A stretch of 23,005 nt of DNA from Mesostigma viride (lineage: Eukaryota; Streptophyta; Mesostigmatophyceae; Mesostigmatales; Mesostigmataceae), in contig RPFO01000869.1 of NCBI GenBank assembly GCA_009746045.1, forward strand, positions 1 through 23,005. The letters are read 5' to 3'. The position numbers were made by a program, and so were the translations under genes. Of the stretch, positions 1 to 22,740 are shown one piece after another; positions within the stretch are counted from its first letter, which is position 1; every line of letters begins with the position of its first letter. The notes under the pieces are model-generated. The model saw nothing but the letters and a program-made list of their open reading frames with translations. It did no database searches and was not told the origin of the DNA.

Positions 1-238
1 CTTTTTGGGTGCACATATGCATATTGATTTGGCTTTGCATGTTTCCTTGCTCTTGTGATGTTCACGGCTCTGCGGATAAATTTGAATGGATGCATGTTGC
101 TGATGCTGAGACCAGACTGTATAGACAATCAATCGCATGGTTACATTGTGGTATATCAAGGTTTGGCATTGCTCGATCTCATCCTTCTGTTCATCATTGG
201 CTGTGATCGTTTGTATCTTTTTTCCTTATTGAGGTCAG

Positions 239-14254
<14,016 letters not shown>

Positions 14255-14836
14255 TTTGCGCGTTGTGACCTCTGGACACTTGGACGAAATTCACTGTAGT
14301 GGCCCATTGTTGTGTGAGTGCCCTAGTCTTCTTCCTTGTTTGCTCTGCGTGTGTGTGTGTGTGTGTTATTGACAATACTTGACATAAGAAACAAAGGAGA
14401 AACATGTGTTAGTGTTGCGGACCCGACCCTTGGAACGGGCGCAACAATGAAATAAATTGTGTATTTGGCTTGTTGTCATAGTCCGCAGGACTTGGGGACT
14501 CATTTCGGGACTTAGGGAATAGCCCCTTGGTCAGGACTTTTTTATGGAATTATGATCGTTTGTGTGATTCGGACTAGTTATTTTGGGCCTAGGTTGAAGT
14601 ACGAGATCTTCTAGGGGCCGGTGCAGTCGCGCCGCGCAGCCTGCGTACTTTATGGCTGGTTGAGATTTGGTGGTCGTGCGTGGATTCTGTATAGGGTCGA
14701 TGTTGGCCCGAGACGTCAGGCAGAATCTTGTGTGGACTGTTTCGGAGTCTCTGGAAGGTCAGCGCCATGTCGGTGCCAACCTGCCAGCTTGGTGGCAGAC
14801 CTAGGTGAAATTGGTCCGGGATGAGAGTCTCGTCCT
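14255..14836 (+). other. 3' flank of the gene: GT run, hairpin and possible poly(A) signal
   Basis: A (GT)9 run lies at 14349-14366. An inverted repeat at 14413-14446 has arms TGTTGCG/CGCAACA and CCCG/CGGG. AATAAA occurs at 14451-14456, about 200 nt after the stop. These would fit a 3' UTR end. From 14470 to 14836 no gene is recognised; short frames there have no family features. Confidence 0.45.
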
Positions 14837-15016
14837 CTTGGTTCGATTGAATTGAATTGAATTGAATTGTAACATAACTCCGTTGGGAGTATATGTAGCA
14901 CATAGCCCTTGAGAGGGGGATACGGCCTATCATACATCCTAAGCTACTTCCTGCAAGGGTGGGGATGTAAAGGACCCTTGCTCTAGGTGCACCAGGGCAC
15001 TTGCATCCCCATGATC
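14837..15016 (-). repeat. Element tail repeat, copy 1
   Basis: It aligns with 16866-17053 over its whole length. Shared blocks on the + strand are CTTGGTTCGAT, a pentamer/tetramer microsatellite (TGAAT here), CATA.CTCCGT.GGGAG, GTA.CACATAGCCCT, TGCTCT.GGTGCAC and CCATGAT. The copies are roughly 70-75% alike by eye. Confidence 0.8.
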
Positions 15017-15292
15017 TTCAAGCTATGCCCAGCGAAGGGGGAGCCTGTCATGGGGGGGAAGATCAGCATAGCTATACAAAAGCTATGTTGTCTCTTTGAT
15101 ACAAAAGCTAGGGCATGGCGTCTCAGCAGAGAATTACTCCCTGCATGGGCACAACATAACTAAATAAAGCTAGGCATCATCTGGAGTGTGGCTCATCATA
15201 GGCACACATGTACATGATTAAATAAAGCGCATGGCTTAGCTGGGATAGTGCCTCTAGGAGGCGTACATGTACATGGCCACGGTCTATCTATG

Positions 15293-16708
15293 CTACACTA
15301 CTACTGCTGTATTCCCGTAAGCTGGGGCGTCTGGAGTCGCTGGGGCCGCGGGGGTTGCCTGCCAGGGCTTGTGGCCGACGTAGATGGCCGCCCCCTTCCA
15401 GTACACCGGCTGGCCCGCCTTGGTCTGCCGGAGCTGGAGGTAGGTCGGCCATAGCTCGCGTCGCCGTTGTTGCTGCGCCAGGGTCAAGTCGTCGTCAAGG
15501 GTGAAGAGAGTCTTCTCGAGCCGCTTGCGGCGTCTGAGAAAAGAAATCTTGTCCGCCGGGGTCTTAAAGGTGAGAAGGAGTGGGGGCGGCCCTGCCTTAC
15601 CCCGCGCGTGGGGAAGGCGGTGGGCGACCAGGTCGATCTCACCAGTAAGGCCCATGCGATCAAGGATTTCTTTCTCAAAAGCACGCGCAAGCTTCTCGGA
15701 ATTCTCACCTTCCTCCATCTTGAGGTTCTTGACAATGACGTTTAGGCTGCGCTTGGCGAGCTCGGCCTCCTCGCGGAGGTCAAGCGTCTGCCGTTGGAGC
15801 TGGGCTGCGACGGCGGAGGTGGTGGAGGTGGTGTGTTGCTTAAGCATGTCCGCCCAGGTGGTGATGGGAGGAGCATCGCCGACCAGGCCAGCCGGGGCTG
15901 GCTTGGCGGCAATGTCCTTCACCGCCTGGGCGGTGAGGCCTGCGGTGTTCTGCAGAACCTCGATAGCGATGGCGTTATCCTTAAGACGCTGGTCGATGTC
16001 GCGGAGCTGGGCGGTGATGGAGTCGGTGGAGGCGGAGGGGGGGGGGGTGGAGGCGAGGAGGGCGGCGGTGGCGGTGGGGATGGTGGGGAGCTCAGCAGCC
16101 AGCGTGCGCACATTGGCAGCAATGGGCGACACGTGCTGGTAGAAGGCGTCGTGGAGGTGGCGGAGGAAGGTGGATTCGGTAACGGGGCAGGGTTGCAAAA
16201 GGTCGTCGGCCGAGCGCTTAGTGATGGTAAAGAGAGCTGCGAGCTGAAGGCGGGGGCGAGGCCAGCCGGCCATATTGGCCGAGGTAGGGGCGTCAGCTGG
16301 GCGGTTGGAAAACCGGCCGTCAGCTCCGTTGCGGAAAAGGTTTCTGGAATGGAACTGCTCGCACAGGGCCAGCAGTGAGGCGTGGGACCCGTAAAACACG
16401 AGCTCCAGTAACTTGGAGCATGGCATTTCGAAAAAGGCAAGCCTGTTGATGTCGAAGGTGGCAAAAAGCCGATCAACGTCAAAATCTCGCTCAGACCAGC
16501 CAGGTTCGTCTGAGCGACTGCGCTTGGGATCAGGCGAGGCTGAGGGCGAGGCAGGAAGCCCGGGAGGGTGTTGGGCGACTACCAGTGCGCGACTAGTGTC
16601 ACTGCCGCCTGCCGGACCTGATGGCGAAGCTGCAGCCGGAGCTGCAGACGTATTTTCATTGCCGAGCGCAGCCGTCAGGCTGCGTTGCGTCGATGGGCGT
16701 TTGCTCAT
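15293..16708 (-). CDS. LINE ORF1-like nucleic-acid-binding protein
   Basis: 471 codons, Met at 16708, stop at 15293-15295. Residues 15-65 are Ala/Pro/Ser-rich and disordered, ending with a basic PKRSRSDEPG that could serve as a nuclear signal. Residues 225-320 contain heptad-like helices (coiled-coil candidates, around 228-250 and 300-320). Residues 320-395 look like the RRM-type core of L1 ORF1 proteins: RSLNVIVKNLKMEEGE, then a helix, then VAHRLPHARG and LLLTFKTPADK. Residues 396-446 match the ORF1 C-terminal pattern, with LDDDLTLAQQQRRREL and a closing WKGAAIYVG. Known: such proteins coat LINE RNA and act as nucleic-acid chaperones. No zinc knuckle is seen. The frame is fully open, so the copy is young or under selection. 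A domesticated single-copy gene is possible. Confidence 0.72.
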   Translation of the reverse strand: MSKRPSTQRSLTAALGNENTSAAPAAASPSGPAGGSDTSRALVVAQHPPGLPASPSASPDPKRSRSDEPGWSERDFDVDRLFATFDINRLAFFEMPCSKLLELVFYGSHASLLALCEQFHSRNLFRNGADGRFSNRPADAPTSANMAGWPRPRLQLAALFTITKRSADDLLQPCPVTESTFLRHLHDAFYQHVSPIAANVRTLAAELPTIPTATAALLASTPPPSASTDSITAQLRDIDQRLKDNAIAIEVLQNTAGLTAQAVKDIAAKPAPAGLVGDAPPITTWADMLKQHTTSTTSAVAAQLQRQTLDLREEAELAKRSLNVIVKNLKMEEGENSEKLARAFEKEILDRMGLTGEIDLVAHRLPHARGKAGPPPLLLTFKTPADKISFLRRRKRLEKTLFTLDDDLTLAQQQRRRELWPTYLQLRQTKAGQPVYWKGAAIYVGHKPWQATPAAPATPDAPAYGNTAVVV

Positions 16709-16865
16709 CGTATATTGCGTAATAGCGTCGGAAAATTATATCAGCATGTGCGTCTTAGAAAGACGAAGCGATTGTGATATTCACGACTAAATTCGGTGCT
16801 CAAACGTGAAAGTTATGAGCTCCGCCATCAGCCATGGCTACCTCGTGGCTCGTGGCTACTAGTAG

Positions 16866-17053
16866 CTTGGTTCGATGAATGTAATTAATTAATTAATTAA
16901 AATCATAGCTCCGTGGGGAGCATATGTAACACATAGCCCTGAGAAAGGGGCATCTATGGGTTTGTAATACAATCAAGGCGACAACCTGCAGGTGGAGGAT
17001 GTACAACTATCACCTGCTCTGGGTGCACAAGGTGCACCTGCACCGCCATGATG
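16866..17053 (-). repeat. Element tail repeat, copy 2
   Basis: It has the same orientation as copy 1, about 2.03 kb away. The microsatellite here is (TAAT)n at about 16881-16901 instead of (TGAAT)n. The sequence CGAACCAAG (minus strand) closes both copies, after which they are unrelated, so it marks the element end. Confidence 0.8.
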
Positions 17054-17055
17054 GT

Positions 17056-17860
17056 TCATGCCTCCTTAACAAGCACAGGCACCCAGGGGGGCGGCTTGAG
17101 GAGAGGGCCTAGAAGGCCTGCGTGACATAAGGGGTGGAAGGTATGTGGCTATGCTACATACTATTTGAGAATATGAATCCCTATGGTATCCGTGTCAGTG
17201 TATGAATAAAATGTCTGGCTACAGCTCAGTAAATTAAAAATCAAATTTAATTTAATTTTTACAGCTCAGTACACAACCACCACACCCCCCTACCACAGCG
17301 ATAGCTGCTGGGCGCCATAAAATTCAACACATTTGCTGTGGGGTGTGAGTGCTGGCTAGATCAGATTTGTATCCATTTGCAGCTTGAGGACACAAGCCTT
17401 GTATACACTTACTTAATGTGTGCTCCAATAACTGGCCAAACCAGCCAGCTGTGTACACCTTATTTAATGTGCAATTTAACACCTGGCCAGAACAGCCAGC
17501 TGTAATCAACCTGGCTCAACCAGCCATGTCTCTTTTGTACCCCTAATCAACTTAAAAACAATAACAATAATGTTGGGGGTGCAGACCTGCATTCAGAAAT
17601 AAATAATAAAACAATACTGGAGTTAGTCTCCATGCTTAGCTGCAGACTAAGTCTCAAAGGCATTGTGAATACAACGTATGAATAAGCCTTGTAAACCTAC
17701 GTTGGTATGTGAATATAAATACCACGATCAGAATAAATACCACGTGGGCTATGCAGATACCCTAGCCTAATATGGATTTGTACTACAGCACTAGTACAAA
17801 TTGGTTTTTTTTCAACATTGTTATTTAATGCCTCTCATAGGTCCAAAGCATGGAGGTCAG
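17056..17860. other. AT-rich noncoding stretch with small repeats
   Basis: No gene is recognised. It holds an 11-bp direct repeat ACAGCTCAGTA (17221 and 17261) around an AT-rich insert, and a 50-bp repeat (17404-17527). Stops are frequent in all frames. Confidence 0.6.
17404..17527 (+). repeat. 50-bp tandem repeat, 2.5 copies
   Basis: Copies at 17404 and 17454 begin TACAC.TTA.TTAATGTG and end GGCCA.A.CAGCCAGCTG. A third partial copy (CCTGGCTCAACCAGCC) follows. Confidence 0.8.
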
Positions 17861-18256
17861 TGTCCCAACATGTGGTGACACCGTGACACCGTGACACCGT
17901 GACACCGTGACACCGTGACATCACAACACTAGCATTTCACAGTTTGTATGATGTCACATGGTAATGTGACGTTCAGCACTGGTATCATGATGTCCACATG
18001 TAAGCTAAAGCGCTGCCCAACATGACGTGACACCGTGACATCATGACACCGTGACATCGTGACACCGTGACACCGTGACATCACAACACTAGCTAGCATT
18101 TCACAGTTTGTATGATGTCACAAGGTAATGTGATGTACAGCACTGATATCATGATGTCCACATGTAAGCTGAAGCGCTGCCCAACATGACGTGACACCGC
18201 ACGACATCATGACACCGTGACATCGTGACACCGTGACATCGTGACACCGTGACATT
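17861..18256 (+). repeat. Composite satellite: 8-bp GTGACACC runs within a 160-bp repeat
   Basis: Runs of the octamer GTGACACC, with GTGACATC variants, alternate with a unique-looking segment (CACAACACTAGC ... GCTGCCCAACATGACGTG). The larger unit repeats at 17919 and 18079, a period of 160 bp, with partial copies on both sides. Confidence 0.9.
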
Positions 18257-18970
18257 GAATCTTGCTATGTATGGAGATATCGTTTTTCACTTCTCTAACT
18301 TGAGTAATGCAAGCACAAGGCAACATAATTAGTTTTGAACCCCTGAAAAGAAAGAACCTTACATGCCCTACGTCTCAGAACACTGTTGCATCATGCATGA
18401 CACCAGGACACGGTGACAAAGTGGCATGGCACAAGATACAACTGCATTTGACACCAAATATTGATAAGGCTAAACAACTAGCCTTCATTCCTAAATAGCC
18501 ATGCATGCATCACATTCTTTACTGAAATATGACATGGATCTACTAAGTCAACCATGCAGTCACATGTGAGTCTCAAACCATTAAAACAGGTATGCGCATA
18601 TGTGTATTCCATCTGGGTTTGATGCCCAGGCGCATACCATTAATTAGACAACTAGTCCAAAACAATGCATGTCTCACTTAATAGTCATCATAATACACAT
18701 CTTGTTCCAGATTGTTATTTGGTATTTCACCAGACGCCTCCGAGGCACTGCGTCCGATGATGCCTGGTGCAAAACAATAGCATTTATAGCACGCAAAACA
18801 AGAAAGCAAAACAAGAAAGTTACGTATTTTCTCCGACACCAAACGTCATCGTACCCTCCATGCAGCAGCCTCGTGCAAGCTGAATTGCATAGAAGCTGCA
18901 ACTACGATTCTATTCATGAAAGCATACAGGCAGGCAGTCGACATCCCAAGCAGGATAACCCCCCTAAACA
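18257..18970. other. Noncoding stretch, nothing recognised
   Basis: Short open frames (for example 18307-18498 and 18669-18995 on +) show no domain, no convincing start context and no family resemblance. On the minus strand a possible small exon follows TTGTTTTGCACCAG near 18757, but it cannot be tied to another exon. Confidence 0.5.
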
Positions 18971-18974
18971 ACAA

Positions 18975-19076
18975 CCCCTCGCGGGGGGCGCGTGAAAACG
19001 GCAAAGGCAAAGCGGAGCCCGCCGCCTTTGGGCGGGCGGAGCGGAGCCTTCGTTTTCACGCGCCCCCCGCGAGGGG
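18975..19076. repeat. Perfect 26-bp inverted repeat with 50-nt GC-rich loop
   Basis: The left arm 18975-19000 starts CCCCTCGCGGGGGG and ends GTGAAAACG. The right arm 19051-19076 is its exact reverse complement. The loop contains GCGGAGCC repeats and GCCGCCTTTGGGCGGGC, which can pair further. The GC content is far above the flanking sequence. It may be a foldback or MITE-like element, or a transferred organelle-type repeat. Confidence 0.85.
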
Positions 19077-19129
19077 AAATTTTTTTTGGAAAATGGGGCA
19101 AACCATGGGGGTTTTCTTACGGAATTTAC

Positions 19130-19387
19130 CTGCGATCTTCCTTGCGATGCAGTTTTGCCTGGTCGCTCGCGCTCCCCGTCCGAACCGCCATCAGAGGCTG
19201 CATTAATTCTATTAAGCTCATTCAGCGCGCCCCGGACGTACACGGTTGATTTCTTATCTTTTGGTTGTTCATCTGCCTTCCCGTCTACAGCAGCGCCATC
19301 ATCGGCTGTCTCGGCATGCTCTGCACGTTCATCCGAGCCATACTGTTCATGGATTTCTGCCGGCGGCTGCTGTTCGCCGCTAGCCAT
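19130..19387 (-). CDS. Candidate first exon of an unidentified minus-strand gene
   Basis: An ATG at 19387 opens exactly 86 codons up to a strong donor CGCAG|GTAAAT, in phase 0. The peptide is acidic and hydrophilic at first (MASGEQQPPAEIHEQYGSDE, many Glu/Asp/Ala), then has a short ordered-looking segment (STVYVRGALNELNRINAA) and a basic end (GERERPGKTASQGRSQ). No signal peptide or membrane segment is present and no family is recognised. Downstream exons were not found; the inverted repeat at 18975-19076 would lie in the first intron. Codon composition is GC-rich compared with the neighbouring AT-rich DNA, which favours coding. Confidence 0.4.
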
Positions 19388-19499
19388 CGCAGCTATATCC
19401 TATCAAACTCCGCTGTCCTAAAAACACGAACAAACACGAGGGCACGCAAATTATCTACGTCGTGCGTCCAGAAGTACTTGTCGAGCTTAATCTGTATAT

Positions 19500-19746
19500 T
19501 ATTTTGCGTTCAAGTTCTCCGGACCTCGTGACATCGGGTGCATGCCTTCGTTCCCGAGGTCGATGTCCCGAGGTCCCGAGAACTTGCGGCCCAAATTTAG
19601 GTGGTGTCCCGAGGTCCCGACACCTGATTGGCCCGTTGAGATTCGCTCAGAATCAAGAGCAATCAATGCGGACCACGAGTAGCTCGGACCTCGTGACACC
19701 ACCTCGGGCCAGGCGGGTGCACTTGCACGCCGATATATCGACAACG
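19500..19746. promoter_or_regulatory. Possible divergent promoter with nested inverted repeats
   Basis: It lies between the ATGs at 19387 (minus) and 19747 (plus). It holds several copies of CCCGAGGTC or its complement. These form an inverted repeat of 17 nt with one mismatch (19512-19528 with 19569-19585) and another of 18 nt with one mismatch (19600-19617 with 19686-19703, extended by GGCCC/GGGCC). No TATA box is evident. Confidence 0.35.
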
Positions 19747-20086
19747 ATGGAAGATTGCATCGGTAAAATGTATTCTAAAGACTTTGACCGAACGACTTTC
19801 TTCATTACCGCTGCAACTTTTTTTTCCTGAGCTACCGCATATTTCCGACCAATTTCAAGGCTGCGTCAGGCTTGGCAGACCCATACTTCGTATATATATG
19901 CGTTTGCCCCGAACGTCATGTTTAATGCAGGCTTTGTGGACTCTAAAGACGCCCACGATGTTGGGGCTTTTATCAGCCTCTGGACATGTAGAAACTGCGG
20001 TCAGCAGGTGAATGCCGGAACGAGTTCTGCGGCGGGGTGTGCGAAACAGACATCAAGCGCACGGCAGACATGGATACCTCCGAGCG
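19747..20086 (+). CDS. Candidate small exons of an unidentified plus-strand gene
   Basis: ATG at 19747, donor ATCG|GTAAAA at 19763, acceptor TTTAATGCAG at 19930, donor AGCG|GTATGT at 20087. Joined, the frame runs MEDCIGFVDSKDAHDVGAFI and then WTCRNCGQQVNAG, a CxxC pair that might bind zinc. A different frame of the second half (from 20010) reads ECRNEFCGGVCETDIKRTAD, which looks at least as coding-like, so the exon structure is uncertain. No family is recognised. Confidence 0.25.
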
Positions 20087-21900
20087 GTATGTTCCCTTAT
20101 TCAAATCTACGGGCCAATTCACTCCTTGTTGAATCCCTGACCTTGTCACGGATGAATATGTTACCAGTTCCCCATCTCCGGAGTTTCTCTTTTGGTCATC
20201 TTCTTATCTTACGGGAGGTGCGTCATGAATCGTATAGCGAGCTACGGTTTCATGGCGAGCCTTTTCTTCACATCAGCGACGTACAGGTTACCTTAGAGGC
20301 TAGGGATGTCAAGGAACTCTTCACACGGATATTAGGGAGGGTGCATGACGGATTGCGGGCAAGATATTACGGGCTGGCTGGCAGCCTTGCAGCGCTATTG
20401 CCTCCGATCGATGGCAATGATTTGCAGGCAGGGCTATGGATCACAAAGCTGTTGCTTTGCTCTAGTTGTACATGCTGCAATTTATTGGCATTGTGCTCAC
20501 GGCAAGTAATGTTGCATGACATGGTTGACCACGAAGATTGATGGAAAACCTTGAAGCAATTGGTGGCTTTCTTGGATGCTCGATGGCTTCACATGCTTGT
20601 GAGTCCATAAAACCCACTGTATACGTGCCCACCATCTCTAAGCTGAAAGCATCTGCCTTCAACAAGCATCTTAAGACATGCATGCACATGAGAACTGTCA
20701 TGGTTTGTGGAGAGGGTGGCATATTGCGTGAGAGTGGAGAGAGGACAGTGGCCGGGCTAGGCCAGCTACCTGTGCTGCCACACGGCCGGGCGGCAAACAC
20801 TGATGCACAAGCTGCCTTACACGCCAGCACCCAAGCTGCCTTCACACCCCTGAATGATGAGCAGAGGGCATCCTGGACGGCCGCATCCATGCAGTTCATG
20901 CAGTTCAGGCTGTGCGTGCTGGCCAAGGGCACGGGTAAATGAGCCAATGGCGGGCTATTATTACGCACGTTGCAACCAGCGCCAATGAAGCAACCCAAGC
21001 CTGCCCTCCTGACAGGTATGTGTGTTTTGTTTTCTCATGTGGTGTGCACAACCAGCAATCCTTTATTTCCCTATGATGCATGTTTGCGGAATTCTGGCAA
21101 CCTGGCACATGGCCAAACTCCTCAATGTCAGGGGTGGGAGGGGTTGTTTGTCAAGTGGATAGACACACGCACATGCTCAACACCTCTTGCTCCAATGCCA
21201 CTGCCACTCACCCAGAAACTCAGGCACAACCACGCACGATCGCTAAGCTGCTAGCCAGAATCGCAGTCCTCACCAAAGTGAGGGATGGGGCACCAGCTAG
21301 TTTGACAGTCTGGCTGAGGACGTGCAGGAGTTGAATGACATATCTGAAGCAAGTAGTCACGGATGGCTTGGAGAAACATGGTGAAGCATGCATGGGCATG
21401 CATCTCATGTTGACAAGGGCCAGAGCAAGAGCATGAGCACGATGCATGTGCCTATGTAGAGGCCATTGGGCTTGCACTATCTGTTGAAGACAGCTGCGGT
21501 ATTGTGGCCAAGCGGCTCACCGGGGATGTGCAGTGGCTTCTTCATGCTAGGTATGATGGCGGCCAAGTGCAGTCCTTTGGTGGCATATTTCAAGCCGGCA
21601 ACCTCGAGGTAGCAACTGAGCAGTGTATGAGCTGTCTGGCTATGCACCACAGCGCTGGCTGAGGAGATCTAGTCCAACTTGGAAGCTGCGTTGCCAGCAA
21701 CGTGGGCCCCTATAACAGAGACAGGGACATGGGGGCATCCATGGTGATGCAGAGGACCATGTGTGGCAACCTTGGTCAGGCGGGCCGGTTGCCAAGGGAT
21801 GTGCTGCTACCAAATCAAGGCGCACAAAACACATCGCAACCATGCCGACGGCCGAGATGCCTGGCATCAGATTAGATTATTACATTGCCAAGCTGAGTTT
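20087..21900 (+). other. Unresolved stretch with short, possibly degraded coding pieces
   Basis: Several short open frames on + have coding-like composition but do not connect: 20538-20942 (134 codons, MENLEAIGG start, DEQRASWTAASMQFMQF near the end), 21414-21662 (82 codons without an ATG near its start, containing AYVEAIGLALSVEDSCGIVA and GDVQWLLHARYDGG) and about 21672-21876. They could be exons of one gene or remains of a transposon. An overlapping minus-strand frame (20998-20462) looks like a shadow. No domain is identified. Confidence 0.25.
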
Positions 21901-22230
21901 GCGGCTACCGTGCGTGCTGTGGGTTTGAACTGATCATGCTAGCCAACGTGACAGTTGGCAGTTCTTATGTCTAACAAGCCCCTACTTGAAAATTGCCTTA
22001 GCATGGCCGTATGCACATATATACAACCATGTCTAGCCACTGTTCATGTTCATATATCTTTGTCTGTGTGTCACAAAAGTTGTGTTATATTATCTGTGCA
22101 AGGTCTGAACAGTTAGCAACACAGTTGGTGGGAGTTGGCCATACCGTTACTAAAGAACTTTGCATCCAAGGTTGAGTGATTAGCTGGAAACTCGCAGGTG
22201 TTGCATGGACCAGTGAACCCAATGACACTT
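21901..22230. other. Noncoding, nothing recognised
   Basis: AT-rich sequence with stops in all frames and no repeat or signal that could be named. Confidence 0.5.
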
Positions 22231-22234
22231 GATG

Positions 22235-22740
22235 GACCTGAAGTTTTGTGCAATGTCTGAAATGACATGATGATTAACATGGGCGCTTGTTTTCAGCCTC
22301 ACCTGAGCACATCTTGCATGGGAACTGCAAGAAATGTGGCGGAAATGCAAAAAACGCACATTTTTTCTCACATTTGCTAGCAAGCTGTCAATGAATGAAG
22401 TACAACAGACCTGGATTTTTGTGCAATGTCTACTATGATGATATTTAATATGCTTGCAAGTTTCCAGCCCCAACTGAGCACATCTTGTATGAAAACTGTC
22501 ATGAAATGTGTGAAAAAAACGCGAAAAACGTGCATTTTTGCTAGCATTTGGTGGCATTTTGTTACCAAATACAGTACGATGGACCTGATTTTTGTGCCAT
22601 GTCTACATTTATGATGTGTAACGTGATTGCAAATTTCCAGCCTCGACTGAACACATCTTCCATGGAAACTGCTATGAGATGTGGTGAAACGGTGCGTTTT
22701 TGCTAGCATTTGGTGGCAGTTTGTCACCAAATGAGGTCAG
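22235..22740 (+). repeat. 173-bp tandem repeat, three diverged copies
   Basis: Copies begin at 22235, 22408 and 22582 with GACCTG..TTTTTGTGC.ATGTCT. They share CAGCC..ACTGA.CACATCTT..ATG.AAACTG, a stretch of AAA.CG, and TTGCTAGCATTTGGTGGCA.TTTGT. The minus-strand open frames here simply translate the repeat (HQMLAKTH-type motif recurring) and are not taken as genes. Confidence 0.85.

Larger units (their letters stand above)
14837..16800 (-). mobile_element. ORF1-only non-LTR retroelement (half-LINE type), minus strand
   Basis: Reading the minus strand, an upstream region of about 100 bp leads into an ORF1-like frame (16708-15293). A 280-bp trailer follows, then a tail repeat (15016-14837) ending in (CAATT)n and CAATCGAACCAAG. 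No endonuclease or reverse-transcriptase frame exists between ORF1 and the tail, so it could move only with help from an autonomous relative, in the manner of mammalian HAL1 half-LINEs. The 5' limit is a guess. No clear target-site duplication was found. The alternative is a full element with ORF2 internally deleted. Confidence 0.5.

Noticed and set aside
15467-16490. Plus-strand and minus-strand open frames overlapping ORF1
   Set aside because: Shadows of the GC-rich ORF1 frame; no motif and broken composition compared with the 471-codon frame.
14837-16876. tRNA gene or tRNA-derived SINE at the GGTTCGAT motifs
   Set aside because: Only a box-B-like match; no convincing A box at the right distance and no cloverleaf could be drawn.
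14837-17053. LTR retrotransposon
   Set aside because: The direct repeats are only about 180 bp and diverged; no TG..CA ends, primer-binding site, gag, protease or integrase features; the enclosed ORF is LINE ORF1-like.
20462-20998. 178-codon minus-strand frame
   Set aside because: Cys/Ala/Met-rich composition typical of an antisense shadow, no domain, and an equally plausible + frame opposite it.
22180-22730. Minus-strand repeat protein of 117-125 residues
   Set aside because: It is the translation of the 173-bp tandem repeat. The repeat length (173/174) does not hold frame, and the sequence diverges as noncoding DNA.
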